Of a stretch of DNA of 64,000 bases, positions 27,991-41,500 are shown piece after piece. Below the pieces are notes generated by a model. It was not told the DNA's origin and did not search any database. It saw only the letters and a list, made by a program, of their open reading frames with translations. Every line of letters begins with the position of its first letter. The stretch's first letter is position 1. A program made the position numbers and the translations under genes. The stretch spans positions 26,479,223-26,543,222 of the forward strand of contig NC_072450.1 in the NCBI RefSeq assembly GCF_027596085.1, in the 5' to 3' direction. The stretch comes from Anoplopoma fimbria (Eukaryota > Chordata > Actinopteri > Perciformes > Anoplopomatidae).

Positions 27991-29627
27991 GTGGAAACAC
28001 CTGCATCATTGTATCAGCGTGTGTGTGAGGGTGAGATCCAAAGGCACACTGTTAGGGTTTGACATATTGGACATATCACATTCCCTGTAGTCCTTAGTGG
28101 AAATATTCAACAACAGGAAGTTGAATATTTGGCCATAATGAAGTTAAAATTGTTATGTTTAGTAAATGTAACTCAGGACGAAATCCACAGTCGTCCTCCT
28201 GTGGGAAAAAAACATTATTTTTACATTCCTTTGGGATTATTATTTTTTTTTTATGTATTTTTGCCCAAGTGTACTGTAGATTTAGTCTCCCATCTCTTCC
28301 AGTGGGCAGATGACGGGATTTCATCATGGCCAGTATGAACAGCAGTCCTGATTAAAGTGATCAATAACTCATTCAGTGTACATACGGGGCATGTGAGTAT
28401 TGTATTCAGATGAATGCCTTGCTCAAAGGGCCATCCAGGTGTCCGTCTTTAGGCTAACCACTCTGAGGGGTTTGAGATGGCTTCCAGGAAGGAAAACGTA
28501 TCATCACTACAACAGGTTTTGTCTCATTCCTGAAACGCCGATTAGTGTTTTAGCGTCCCTGTCAGCTCGAATCACATCAAACAACCTGAAGAGAGAAAAT
28601 AGTTCTTTGAATTAAACAGCTTGATCCGCCTGTGAAGAGGATCACGAGACAAAGCGACTGTGAACCGATGTTCTATAATAGAGAAGTGTAACCTCACATC
28701 TGTTCCCAAAAAGGCCCGGTCTATCTCCTCACGGGCTTTAAATAAAGTCCTCCAGTGATCATCTCACGAACTGGTGGTTAGGTGTCAGCGGAGGCTTAAA
28801 GGTGTGAAGCGAGTGTCTGTGTGTTGTCAGCTGGATTCTGCTGTGCTTCCTCTGCTTTTTTTGGAGTACGTAAACTCGCCTCCCAGCGTGGATCTATCTT
28901 CTGCTTCCGCTCATTCAAAACTCGTCTTGTTGACCAAACCCTCCGTCATCATCTTCTTCTTCTTCCGCTGCTGCAAACAAGTGTTTGGAGCCTAATTCCA
29001 TGTGATTCCTATGCATTTGTAATGACGGTGACAGGGGCGGTAACAATGGGCTTGTTACGTAAGCGAGGCAGTATTGCGCTCGTGGCCAAGACTGTGCCGC
29101 TGTCAGGACGTATCACGCCATCTCTGGTTTAAACCGTCCTGCTACGGCGGCACGAGACGGGCCCCGTTGCAGACGTCCCCCTCCTCCTCGTCCTCTTCCA
29201 CGCTCAGTTTGTCTCCTCGCTGGCTTACAAAAAACACACAAAAAAGGCTCATTAGCCGGCTCGGGGAACATTTTTGGATGTCGCCTGACTTCGAAACGTC
29301 ACCGCCGGGGGAGGCTTTGTACAGTCTGAGTCCTCAAGGGAGCTGAAAAGGAGCAACACTAAGCTACAATATAATATTAAACTGCATTTAGGAAGGAGTT
29401 GCTCAAGATTGACGTTAATGCTGCATTCAAAATCGCACACTTTATTTTTATTTTAACTACATACTGCCCTTGGTGCCCTTACAAAGTATATACTGTTGAT
29501 TGCAGTATACATTCAAAAGAGAGACGAAGCCACGGCCCTTCCGGTGTCTCCGTTGGGGCCATATTTCAGGAGCAATATGTACAGTAGATTGATGTCTGTC
29601 AATTTAAAATATATTTTTGCTAGTCAC
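27990..29627. other. Intergenic stretch downstream of csk
   Basis: No exon recognised. A reversed trace of the SINE motif ttgagcaaggcat lies near 28416-28430. ORFs up to 103 aa lack family resemblance. Confidence 0.4.
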
Positions 29628-29660
29628 GAAAGTCGCAGTTTCACACAAACTGCGACTTTC
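29628..29660. repeat. Perfect 14-bp inverted repeat with 5-bp loop
   Basis: Arms 29628-29641 (gaaagtcgcagttt) and 29647-29660 are exact complements around cacac. It sits about 20 bases from the end of the reversed dispersed-repeat copy at 29681. Confidence 0.9.
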
Positions 29661-29680
29661 TTGGGTGTGTAGTCTCTCCA

Positions 29681-30170
29681 GGCGGCAACCTCCAGTTCTG
29701 CCGAGTGAAACCGATGTGGAAGTGTCTTAAAACTTGCAATCTCTCTATTGACCATCAGGGGGTGCTCCTCCGGTCTATGAGAAAATGACTCTACTTCTCT
29801 CTTGATTTATTCCCTCAGTAAACATTGTAAACATGAGTTTATGGTTTCAAGTATTCTTCATTACAGCATCTTGTTCATTTAGTAAATTATGGTCCATTTA
29901 GAGTAAAACTGACATAAAGTGGTGTATGCTTTAGGGCGGGCTTACTGTGATTGACAGGTCGCTGCCGCTACCAGAGTCGTATACGGCGTCTCTACGTCAC
30001 TTCTCAGCATTCCAAATATGATAACTTCCGTTCATTGGTTGCAAGAAAAACAACGTAGTGATGGCCTTAATCAAAGAAGGCGACGGTGAAATAGCTGAAC
30101 ATCGAGGCTTTAAAACGGCAGTCCACAAACCAATGGGTGACGTCACAATGACTACGTCCACTTACTAGAA
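29681..30170 (-). repeat. Dispersed ~0.5-kb fish repeat, copy 4 (reversed)
   Basis: Reverse complement of the family seen at 12371, 38066 and 49126. Shared segments read here as aacttgcaatctctctattg, tcaagtattcttcattacag, taaattatggtccatttaga and aaaccaatgggtgacgtcac. It begins at ggcggcaacctcc, the complement of the other copies' 3' end. Confidence 0.75.
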
Positions 30171-30184
30171 ACAGTCTATGAGTT

Positions 30185-31970
30185 TCTCTAATTATGTGTT
30201 TTCACAGTCTTATACTTCAACAGTTGTATGACGAAATTAGACTTTCTTTTAAATAAACAATCATATTTGTAATTTAAGGCACAATTCAAACGGGGATAAA
30301 AAAAATAAAAAATCTCTCGCCTTTAACTTTCATATACAATTTTTCCAAAATAAGGTCCCGTGGTGGTCCACCTTAAGGGGCCGGTCTTTGCCTTTCTATA
30401 TATAAATGTACTCACACTGATTTAAAAAAAACAGTAGCTTGAAAAAAGTCATCAGGTAAGACATTTGTGCATGGAACAAAGCTAAGCTAGCTAGTTAGGT
30501 AGTGTGGATAATGCATATTGTGTGAGACGAGAGATGTAGTTAGCTGAGAAAATTAAATGATACAAACTACGACTTTCTTGACTTGCCTGATTATATTTTA
30601 TATTCCCAAACATCATATGTGTAATTCATGACACAATTCAAACAGGGAAAAATAAAGTTTGTCTCACCGTGGACAACCGAAGAGGACTGTGGATCAGAAT
30701 AGCAAGAAAAGCCTGCTGGCTTACACACTGCAAAATGCAAACCGGATGCATAAAGACATCCTGATATTTTTGGAATACTGTATGTGAAATATACTACGTA
30801 TTTGGACATACTAAATGTTTTCTAGCATACTAAATAGTATGGCAGCACAAGTATTGTAACGCACAGAAGATGTAGAGGTTCTACTGGAGGGGTCAAAGGT
30901 CGGAAGCAGCTGCATTCTTGAATGACCTATGTTTTGTTCAAGGACGCTTTGTCAAACTGCACACAGCAGTCACTGTGGAAACACAATCTAGTGGTTCTCT
31001 CCAGACAATACGCCTGCAAATCACCATATCCCTCATTTAAACATTCCTAGTACAGTAAACCTTGTAATATTATGAAATATGATGAATTCCAGTGACACAT
31101 TTTTAAAATGTAAAGCCCGACCAGAGGTATCACTGTGATGAGAGCTTGTGGTGACAGGAGTGAGCGCTAACACGCAGCTCTCACGTCTGGATGCCTCGGT
31201 CGTCCGTTCACACTTAAGCAATCCTGACAAGCGCACAGCTCGGCGTTCTTAGTAGGCACAAGCAGGAGGGTTGATGCTTTAATCAGCTTTCGATAAGTTA
31301 TGGATCTGAGCTACTGACGGCGACCGGGCACACACTCGACGGCAACAAATTAGCTCCTGAATTTAATCTGATTACGCCAACAGCATTTTTTTCTGTCAGA
31401 GGAAGACGCTGAGGGCTGCACGTGTTGTTTTGTGGAGTTAGCATGTGCGTTGTCGCCCTGGACATGACAGATTTACATGCGTGACAGAATGAGGGTGAGA
31501 TGGCAAGGCCCCTCGGCTTCATGCGCGGTTGCTGGGATACGGAACGGCACGTTTCTTGAAGACACATGACTCACCTGGAAGATGCACATCTCTGGCCCTG
31601 ATCACACAACAGTTAGTTTTTCCTACCATCACTGCTTTCTTTTTCATTTTTTTCTCCCCTCCCAAGCACTGTAGTTTTTTGCAGCAGAACTCTGCTTTTT
31701 TATTTTCACTGTACAAGTCAGTTACACAGAAACAGCTGGATGTTGAAAAAATGTATCAAGGGCACTTTAGTACATAATGATAGAATGGAGTCATTTCAAC
31801 ACATTCCCAGGCTTCTCTGCCAATTTGTGAATCCATTAAACCACTTCATCTTGTCACATCCATTTGGGGCACATAATTAAATAATAACATTACAACAACG
31901 GTAGGTATTAATAACCTTCCAGCTACTCTATAATGGAGGTTTCATACATGTTAAGCAATCATTTAAAAAT
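30185..31970. other. Intergenic stretch without recognisable gene
   Basis: AT-rich unassigned sequence. ORFs of 65-89 aa show no known motifs. Confidence 0.4.
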
Positions 31971-31974
31971 AAAA

Positions 31975-32140
31975 GCAGGGATGGGGACATAGTTTTGGGG
32001 AATGTATGCTAAGTTAAGCTACCTAGCTGCTGGCAGTAACGCCGTATTTGAGAATGGAATCGATCTTCTCATTCAACTCCCGGCAAAGAAGGAAAGAGTT
32101 TTGCCAAAAAGAAAACATTGAGCTGTTCCTTTAAAAAGAC
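31975..32140 (+). repeat. Dispersed fish repeat fragment (TATGCTAAG type)
   Basis: Contains tgtatgctaagttaagctac, ctgctggcagtaacgcc and attgagctgttcctttaaa, matching the motif order of the repeat at 24020-24345 in diverged form. Confidence 0.45.
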
Positions 32141-32144
32141 ATGT

Positions 32145-33535
32145 CAGAGACACATTAGATTGCAGGGGGAGAAAGTCTGGGTAAATTACTGACACTGAGT
32201 GGTTTGTTTATACAGCTCCAGCACTGTCATTGAGTCAGCATGGGAGTTGAGTCTCCATTTCCTGCTCGTTTCAGTGACAAGGAGCGGGGCGGCGAGGGTG
32301 ACAGGAGATGACGGGAAGCGATATTGACATTATCAGGCCAGTGTGCGGCCGGCTGTGTCAAATGTGCACATGTCCTCAGTGACAGGATCCTTTCACACGG
32401 ACACATCACCCGGGCGCATCACATGCCTTTTCCTGTCTGGGGCTCGCCACTTTAAGGAGCACAGCCTAAAAATATGCAGTTTCCTGATGCAATTAGCTTC
32501 TATTTGGGGACCTTTATTTTTGCGTGATGTCAGCCTTTCACACATGAGTGGCACTTTTTTTTCCTCCCCATTTGCATTCAGGACCTTGTGGCTCTGCCTC
32601 TGCAGTTTTGTGGCGTTGGAAGTTTCAGCAGCCTGAATCCCTCCCTTGTTCACCATATGCAGCATTAAGAGTGTATTCTACCGCATGCTCTATTTCCTCT
32701 TCTGCAGCATCGGTTTTGTCTGCAGCGTTAATGTTGACGTCTTAACGTCACATTTAGAAGTTCTGATCCTCAGCTGCACCGAGAGCTCTGTGTATTTATT
32801 CATGTCTTGACTGGGGGGGCATGACCTCATAAACTCATCAGCGCGGCGACGATCCATAAGCTTCAAGACAGAAGAGAGCACGACCTCAGAACGTCACAGC
32901 CGGAGAGTGCCGTCACGACTCACTGTACTGAAGGAACAGATATTCAGACATAAATGAGATGCAGGCATAATGAGCTCTTGGCTTATTCAGACATGTTTTA
33001 TAGAAACAAAAATCTATTTTGCATTCGGAACATACTGTGCAGCACATACATTTTGATTCGTCATTATAACAGGGTAGGTTTACATAATGCCAGTCTATCT
33101 CCAAACAGTATCCACGTGCATACGTGCAGGGAAACGTTTTGGGGTCGTAGCAACTATTTTAGCTGTGAAGACGGTGCACGCATCTGTGTGAAAAGTTTAA
33201 GATAATAAAATATTGTATACTCCCTGAGCTGCTTTGGAGACGTAGTAACAAACTGAATTTTATTCCCCATCTCTAAAATCTTACCAGGAAGGGGTCACTT
33301 CACGGCCTGTATGGAATGGGGGACTATGTCCAACAACCAATAAAACTTTCATTGTATGGCCATGTGGGTATTTCTTTAAGACAGCCTTGAACAAATGTGC
33401 CGGTGTTAGCATTGTGCTTTCCTTAACAAAACAGAACCCTGCACTCATAACCAACCCATACAATGTATATCGCAGCCTGACTAAAACTATACCGCCGTGC
33501 TAGCAGCTCTTTGCAACTCTGTTTTGACACAGCAG
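32145..33535. other. Intergenic stretch without recognisable gene
   Basis: ORFs to 97 aa on both strands without family resemblance or splice support. Nothing else seen. Confidence 0.4.
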
Positions 33536-33536
33536 T

Positions 33537-33900
33537 TCTTAAAAGGCAGGTTTAGTAATCTTGTGAAATCAGCAAGAGTACGCTAGATTTGTCGAAATAA
33601 TCCAACCGAAAAACCCAGCCCAGTGTTGTAAACTCTTTTCCAATGAAAAATAGCTAGCAGCACTCGCTCCACAAGTTTCTAAATCTAGCAAGAAACACTG
33701 ATAGCTCTTCCCTTCAGGCCTCCCTCCAAAGTCACTCCCCTAATCATTATCTTCATGAGCATAGACAAAGAACATGGCTATTGTTAGCGCTCACAGCTGT
33801 TAAGCTAGCAGCTTGTGGAAGACTCTATGACGATGTATAAGAATTAAATAATATATCAAAAGAAAGTATTTGTACAATATTACTAACCCTGCCTTTAAGC
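33537..33900. mobile_element. MITE with AAAGGCAGG-type inverted termini, ~360 bp
   Basis: The left end ttaaaaggcaggtttagtaa and the right end attactaaccctgcctttaa are near-perfect complements. TTAA at both outer ends suggests a TTAA target site. No ORF. It is followed by a GCTAA-rich stretch (33898-33985) resembling another common fish repeat. Confidence 0.65.
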
Positions 33901-33999
33901 TAAAAGCTAACATCAGCATGATAACATGCTCGCAATAGCAATGCTAACAAGCTGTTGTTTAGCATTGTCACCATCTTCAACATTTACTTATTAGCACAA

Positions 34000-36555
34000 A
34001 ACACAAAGTACCGCTGAGGTTAATAAGAATGGCATTCATTTTGCAGGGATTGGGCATACTGCCACCTGCTGGTCGCGCTACAGAAAAAGTCAGGCGATCC
34101 CGAAAGTTCCACATATTCATCCTCTGGGGACCATGAATGTCTTTACAAAGTTTTGTTTTGAGCATCCTGACACTACTGTCTCTCTTTTAACAGACTTCAA
34201 CAGCAACATCAGACGGAATGATTACAGTTTGAGGTTCTTATTGAGGCTCGATGGTGTCCTGCTGCTAATCAAAGCCCGAGCTGTGAGCCACATAGTGTAT
34301 TTAGAAGCTCAGTGTTGGAGACGGATAACACGCGGAGACTGGGCCCGGCAGCAGATGTGGAGGATGAGAGCCCAGCAGTGATGTTATGACGGATTTATGC
34401 GAGCCAGTATGTGTCTCCTCTACCGGCCCACCCTCATAGCGTCTCACTCTGAGAGTCGGTGATGGCTCACAGACAGAGGGAGACTGGAGGAGGAGGATAA
34501 CAACCACAACAAAAGGCAAGCCTTGCCCGCTGAGCTGCACGTAAACAGTCCCCGCTGCCTGTGATGTAACACCGGCCTGCTTTCTGAACCTCCTCTTTAA
34601 ATAACCCAATAGTTACCCTGCAGTGTTGGCTGACATGTTCATTTGACTTTGAGAAATATCAAGGTTCCACCGAGTCGCAGAGAACATGTTTTCTGCGCCG
34701 CTTGTCAGCATGAATTTGCATTTTTCTCCTGACATTTCACCTCCCCCTGCCCCGGGCCCCCTGGCCTGCTGGTTGCCAGCGGGAAGGGGGGGGACCGTGC
34801 CAACACACATCCCAATAAGGGCAGGGTGAAGGGCCCTGCGGCCCCTGGGAGTCACCATTGTGATACTTCTCCAGTCCACTGGTATCTTTCCAACCTACAT
34901 TATCATCCTCGCTTTCTTAAAAATGCAGAATAAAGGAACAAACAAGCTCTACCAGGAACAACTTCATCATACAAATCATAAAATCACAAATAAAGCTGCA
35001 TCAGAGAAAAATGTAGATATAATAAATTTAGATATTCAAGGTGCTAATTACAAAATTTAGAGCATTGATATAGTGGCAAACAACTATTCAACAACTATAA
35101 CATCGCTAGCTCGACCGCAAATGCATGTTAATGCATATGAGCGTCTCTGTGTGTGCCCCACTGACTACACAGCTCTGCACTGGGATCCTGCAGAGCTGTA
35201 CTCTGTGTGAACATGCTAGCGTTGTGACTTATTGAACTGCCACTTAGAAGTGTAACAAGTGGATTTAATGCATTTCACTGTGCTAAACTCTCCATGTGAT
35301 GTTATATAGTGCACTATAGGCAAACAAGCTAGTTAGCTAGTTGCTCTTAATCTAAGATAACTTAATTTTTAAGTTTGCTATCTAAACTGAGTGGCGATAA
35401 ATAGTTGCACAGAAATAGTACAAGGCCTCCCATCCATCATGGCGTCAGGTATCAGTGAAAGACACATGATAAAATATAGTCCACCCATGCTGTGGTATAA
35501 AACGCAACATACTACTTTGGGTCTGTTACCAGCCAGACTGCAGTTCACTGACATCATCCTTCAAGATTTCTGGGTTTTGAAGTTCAAAATCTTTTTTAAG
35601 CCATTTGGAGACGCTAGTGGGCAAAGTTTTTGTTGGTTCAGCTTGAAAGCATCTTCTCTCCCGACGGGCCGGGGCCTAGCAGATGATGTGAAGTCTGATG
35701 AATCCTTCGCTGTGTGAGTCACAGCAAAGAGTCTGACACCGAAGGCTCGTCACGCTGGCTGTCATTCAGAAAGTAGGTGTTTTGTTATCACTTTTTATAG
35801 ACCAGCAGCAGGCTGGGTGGCAGAGCTGCCTGAGCTGACAACATTAATTGCGTGAGTGTGAGTAAGATTGAATCCTGAATGTAATCACAGCTTTCTGTAA
35901 AGACAAAAAAACACACACACAAGAACTCACTGCAGCCACAAAGAGTTGTAGCATCCACACACTGACATGGATAGCGCGACAGTTGCAGAGATGTAATGAG
36001 AAACTGAGGAGGAGACGTCTGAACATTTACTGTCCCAAAAACAAAAAAAATGAAAATGAATGTTCAGTCCCGAGCTTTCCGCCCTCACAAATGACCCGGG
36101 CTTTTGTTTTTTTGGAACGTAGCAGGCATCCGCAGAGGACGGACTGTAAACTGTTGTGACACATGGGGAACCGCAGCCAACCGCAAGTAATGTCAAGGTT
36201 CACGAAATGTCTCGGAGACCGCAAATAAAACAGTCAAAGGCTTGTCACAACTGTACGTTCACAGCTACATTCTTGTTTTTTTTTGGTGTTTGGGGGTTGG
36301 GGTGTTTGTAATTTAAAGACTTGCCTTGGGGTCAGAGAGCACATCCACTAAGTCCTGCAGCAACATGTAAAAAAAAACAAAAAACGATAACAATAATAAT
36401 CACCAAGATTGATTCATTCGCGAGGAAGAATTTGTGCAATAACAACATATTTAAAGAAGGGGCCCCACTGGCTCTGTGAGCACCCAGAACCCCCCTCCCT
36501 TTTGCCCACCCAGTGCCCTCTGTGCACCCATGGGGAGAGGGAAGGGGTTGGGGGG
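34000..36555. other. Intergenic stretch without recognisable gene
   Basis: Mixed-composition sequence with short ORFs only. A B-box or transposon end was not found. Confidence 0.4.
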
Positions 36556-36556
36556 A

Positions 36557-36557
<1 letters not shown>

Positions 36558-36642
<85 letters not shown>
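36558..36642. repeat. (CA)n microsatellite, about 42 units
   Basis: Uninterrupted CA array; the surrounding VCVCVC ORFs derive from it. Confidence 0.97.
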
Positions 36643-36643
<1 letters not shown>

Positions 36644-36649
36644 GTCTGA

Positions 36650-37730
36650 GCTCCACTCCTTGCAGCCTGGTACAGAGGGCAGGGGGAGGAGAGACACAGA
36701 TGAGGGCTGAAAGCCTGTGTGGGGGTTGTTAAGCCAGACCCTCCTCAGAAACACAGGATCTAATGAAAGGCAGCCAGAAGTCAGCAGCTGCAGCTCCACA
36801 GCGCAGACCACCACGGCTCTCACCCTGAAGAAGAAAATAAAAGGAACAAAAAAATACAGGCAGGAAGGCCTCACCAAGTTTCAACAAATGAACAGGGGTT
36901 TTGTCTCGGCTATAACTCCACATACGCAGCCAGGAGAGTGTGTGTTCCTGTGAGTGTGTGATGTAACAGCCGCTCTCCACCGTGGGCAGGAATGACTCAG
37001 AACACGTTAATTAAGTTGATGCATCGGGGTAACTAACATGTGAACAGACATGTATGATCGCATAGCCGCAGCAAAGCAAGCTGTTGGCGGGGGAACACAC
37101 ACGTGTTCTCCATGATCGCCAAACAGAAGGCTAAATACAGTAGGGTTTTTCCAATGAAAGCTTGTTTTGATATGGACCGCGCCGCCGTGTGCTGTAGGTC
37201 CAACATGAAGCACACTCGGGGCGGTGCTCGACCCCTTTCCCTTTTGTTTCACTTCGATTCAGCTGCTCGCAATGGCTGATGTATCCCGGTGCTGATGTGT
37301 GGTTGTTTTATCAGAGGCTCCTTTGTGTGGGAACTGTGATGATGGGATCATTAAAAAAGAAGAGCTATTCAAAAATCATGTTGTTGATCACCACAGCATG
37401 CAACCACCTTTGTGTTTGTGGTGGATTTTGCATAATGGCTTATTACTCTCTGAAATATAATGATTGTGCTAACACACTGCAATTATTGTTGAAAATCTTC
37501 TTTTCACATCCTGACTATTTTCAACTATCACAGGGATTTCTACCTGCAGGGATAATATGGGTGCTGAACTTAAAGATAAGTGCAAGATGGTACTCCCACA
37601 TCAGGCAAAATGGATTCAGATCAGCTAACATCGGACATCCATGATATCTGGGGGACAGCCAAAGGTGGGCATGAACCTGGACCACAGTCAACAATGACAT
37701 TACAACACGACAATTCAAACTGTAACCCGG
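36650..37730. other. Intergenic stretch before the hAT element
   Basis: No exon or repeat recognised. ORFs of 60-121 aa show no family match. Confidence 0.4.
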
Positions 37731-37742
37731 ATTGTGCTAGAC

Positions 37743-38044
37743 CAGCGGTCCCCAACCTTTTTTGCGCCATGGACCGGTTTCATTTAAGACAATATTTTGT
37801 CTTAAACACGCCGAAATAAAATGATATGACTGATCATTTTCTCTAGCTTGTGGGCTTAATTTTTGAGGCAACATATCACGTGACCGAGACAAGCGTCTTG
37901 ACATGTGTCAAGAGGCACAGGTGATGTAATTGGGAGAGAATCCGGTCATTTTTCAGACTCTGATAATCAATCTGATAATCACTCTGATTAATCAAATATA
38001 AGTTATTAATTCTTTCTGTGCGGCCCGGTGATTGGGGACCGCTG
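37743..38044. mobile_element. Nonautonomous hAT element (MITE), 302 bp
   Basis: Terminal inverted repeats cagcggtccccaa / ttggggaccgctg, flanked by an exact 8-bp duplication TGCTAGAC at 37735-37742 and 38045-38052. Subterminal ccatggaccggtt and cggcccggtg are also partly inverted. An 8-bp target duplication and C(A)G-type ends are hallmarks of hAT transposons. No transposase ORF remains. Confidence 0.93.
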
Positions 38045-38065
38045 TGCTAGACAATTATTTCATTA

Positions 38066-38592
38066 AATTGTTCATGTTCATCGCCATCTTTGCTTTTTGC
38101 AACCAGAATTGACACGAGAGGGTGGAGCTAAGTATGATTGAACTTTAGGTGACCAAAATGTACAATAATTTAATGAACTGAAAATAAACTGTGAAAGGGT
38201 TAAAGTTCTAAGATTAAAACACAAAGAACTCCCAGACCGGACAACTCCCTGGTAGAGACCTGTCAATCACAAGTTAGCCCCGCCCTAAAGCATACCCTGC
38301 TTTATGGTCTATTTGACTCTAAATGGACCATAATTTACTAAATGAACATCATGCTGTATTGAAGAAGACTTGAAACTAGAGATTGAGACCATAAAATCAT
38401 GTTTACAATGTTTACTGACGAAATTAATCAATTGAGAAGTAGGGTCATTTTCTCTTGGACTTCTTTTCAATCGGACATCTTTTTGCAACCAGTTGAGTCG
38501 CCCCCTGATGGCCATTAGAGAGAATGCAAGTTTTAAAACACTTCAGCATTTGCTTCACTTTTCAGACCCGGAGGTTGCCGCCTGGTGCGAGT
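38066..38592 (+). repeat. Dispersed ~0.5-kb fish repeat, copy 2
   Basis: Same orientation as copies 1 and 3. Shares gacctgtcaatcacaa, ccgccctaaagcatacc, tttatggtctatttgactct, aagacttgaaactagagatt, gccccctgatggccattaga and ends near gttgccgcctggt. It begins only about 14 bases after the hAT element's target duplication. Confidence 0.8.
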
Positions 38593-38599
38593 TACCCAA

Positions 38600-41500
38600 C
38601 TGACTGTTTTTTTAATTAGCGGGTAAGGGGACTGATGGGTCTCAACACGTGGCTCAGTAAAAAATGTTATCGGAGAGGAATCAACTACATTTCTACCATT
38701 AATCTGTTCTGGGGGGCGTAGGCATGGTTTCAGTGCAATTGATCTTCACCCAAGACGGTCAAGAGTACTGATGGACCAATTTTGGTTCAGCCAGATGATG
38801 CACGCTGAGGCACGGCAGCCTCGGCGTCAACAAGACAAAACATCACAGCCTCAATGTCAGCGTGTTGATAACCAGCTCAGTAATTATTAGTCCTCCTCCC
38901 TACGCTCTCCCCTCTCACCCTTTTGGGATTTACTGATAAAAACGCTGGTTAAGGCTGGCATTAAATCCTCCTCTTCTTCCTCTCATTAGACACGGAGCTA
39001 CTGCTTCGTACAGTGGCCCTCATAAACGCCCAGAAGCAGCACTTTAAGTTCCAGTTTCTTTTGATGAGTTGTACAATGAACACGATACGCGCAACTACTG
39101 CCGTAAATATATCAGATTTTAAATCAGTTCTTTTACCTAACTAGATTTAGCTTCATTAAACACCAGGTTTTTGACAGGAACATTTTTTTATATTTAATTG
39201 TTTAACAGAATCTTGACTTAATGAAGGTGGAGTCTTTGTCTAATAATTCTGTCCAATTCAAGCAGATGTCTTATGGGAAATTTGCTTCTTTTGAATATGT
39301 TGCTCCTCACGAGGAACTTCATTCTTAAACACCTACAGACCGCCTAAATATAGTGCTGACTTTTTTGATGACTTTGCGGAACTGCTGCCTATCATCTGCA
39401 TTGACTTTGACTGCACAGCTGGATCTCATTCAACAACCGTGTAGAAAATGAATTAAGGTGAATTATGATGCCTTTGTCCCCACTACGGTAAGGGTAGTCT
39501 CAAGAATAAAACATCATGGAGAAAATGCAAATGCTGGTAAAAAAAACAAAAGAGTGTCAAATCTGATTGAATTTGATTATTTGATTTTGTAGAAATAGAA
39601 AAAAGAGAAAATCAACACATCCTCACATTGGAAAAGCTTGAACTAGCAAATGTTTGTCTTTTTTTCAAAAACGATTAACCTTTTATCAAAATAGTTTCAG
39701 ATGAATTTTCTCCACTGATGAATTAATCCACAAATTGTTTCAGATCTTCAGTATTCTATTCCTCTCAACCGTCAAAACTAAAGGTGAATGATAAATGCTT
39801 GGAGCTTGCTCCTCCTGATGACGTCCACTCTGCCTCCGTAGGATGGGTTGATAGGTTGAAAGGCTTGGATTGGCTGCCTTCTGACCCCTGGTTCAGCCGC
39901 CAGTGGTGACCTCAGACCGATGATTCACTTTACGTAAGAATTACATGCAACCTTTTGTTGTTCGTGCTGGCCCTGAGGCCATTTTCACTTCAACGCTTTC
40001 GTGCTCTTTCAGCCTATCTGCTGCGGATTGTTCCCGCCACGACGGTGACGGTCAAGAGTCAGGAGTTCATTCCTGCTCAGCTGGCTGCCTTAATGAACTA
40101 CCAGCCTATTATCATATAATGTCACTGAGACAGTGCAACCCCTGAATGGGATCAAATGGACATCACACAGTTGAATTTCGACCGAGGTGACTAACTGGCT
40201 CGTCTCTGCCTTCACTGATTTGCATTAGCGATGTGTTCAGTCCTGGTCTGTGCTTTCATTATTTCCCCGCTCCGTTGAGACTTAGCTTCAGAGCCTCGCC
40301 TCCTGCCGCGGTCCAAGCTGGATTACTCATCAGCCCCCACAGACACACAGACGTGGGCAGCGACGTCGTGCATGACTCACGTGGCTCCATGTTCACTTTA
40401 ACTCTGCACTGACTAGGAGAGATGGGAGCATTAATTGTGGCCGCGGTGAAAAACATATTGGTGGGAGGATGATTGGAAGATTGTTTGTGGTACGTAAAGC
40501 CCTCCTGAGTGTAGAAATTGCCGCTCTTTACCTGCATTCACAGTGAGTCAGTCTAAAGCAGCTAAATCAACACAGTGCCATTATCCCTGACCCTGAGCAA
40601 TTTTAATGGCGCATGTTCTCGCTGTGAATCACATATTAACCACATCAACCGTGAGCTGCCGCAGTTCAACGAGTTCATGTCTACTTCAGGCCCAACTGGA
40701 GCACTCACAGGAAAAGCATCACCAAAGTCAGGACAGACAGGTGAAGGACGTCAAATGTCCCTGTCTAGGTTATGCCAGAAGGTCCATGGTTTGAAACTCG
40801 CAGCATACCAGTCAAAAGTATGTTTTTGGATACTTTAAAGGACTTCAAGTACATCTTTTGTCTAGCCATCATGCCAATTACTATTTATTTTATTCACTCT
40901 ACACTACAAATGGTAGCTTTCATTGCATAATACTTAAAACGCATTGTCTTCTTTTTTATCCCCACAGGACATTTTACGTAACACGTTTGTTACCAATCTA
41001 AAAGCTTATATTCACTGGCTGCAATGACAGGTGACGAGTTGAATGTTCAGCTTTGAGAGGAAAATGGCAAGAAAAAGAAGTAGAGACAGAGAACGTCCAT
41101 CATCTTTGATAACGCGTGAAGAGATGTGAAAGCCCTGCAATCGGTCACGCTACATACAACGGCTCTGTTGCAAAACAGGATTCCATGTCTGTTTTCCTAA
41201 AGCACACAAAATTCAACACTAATATATTAAGCACACAAATATGACATTGATTAGATACTGATACGACATGGCATTTAATTGCAGTGTTTATATCATGGTC
41301 TTTCTGATTGTTTGTGCAGCTGAATGCATCCAAACGAATTTGTCTCGTTCTGGCGTTTATATAACTGCTGCGTTTCCTGCGATGCGTCATCCAGGTGTGC
41401 TGTGTTGGATTGTGACAGGTCGCTTGGTTGGCGGGGACAAGCCGTGACGGACACTCTCCCCTGGCTGCGAGGGGAAACGTCTACGTGCAGCCGTCTATGT

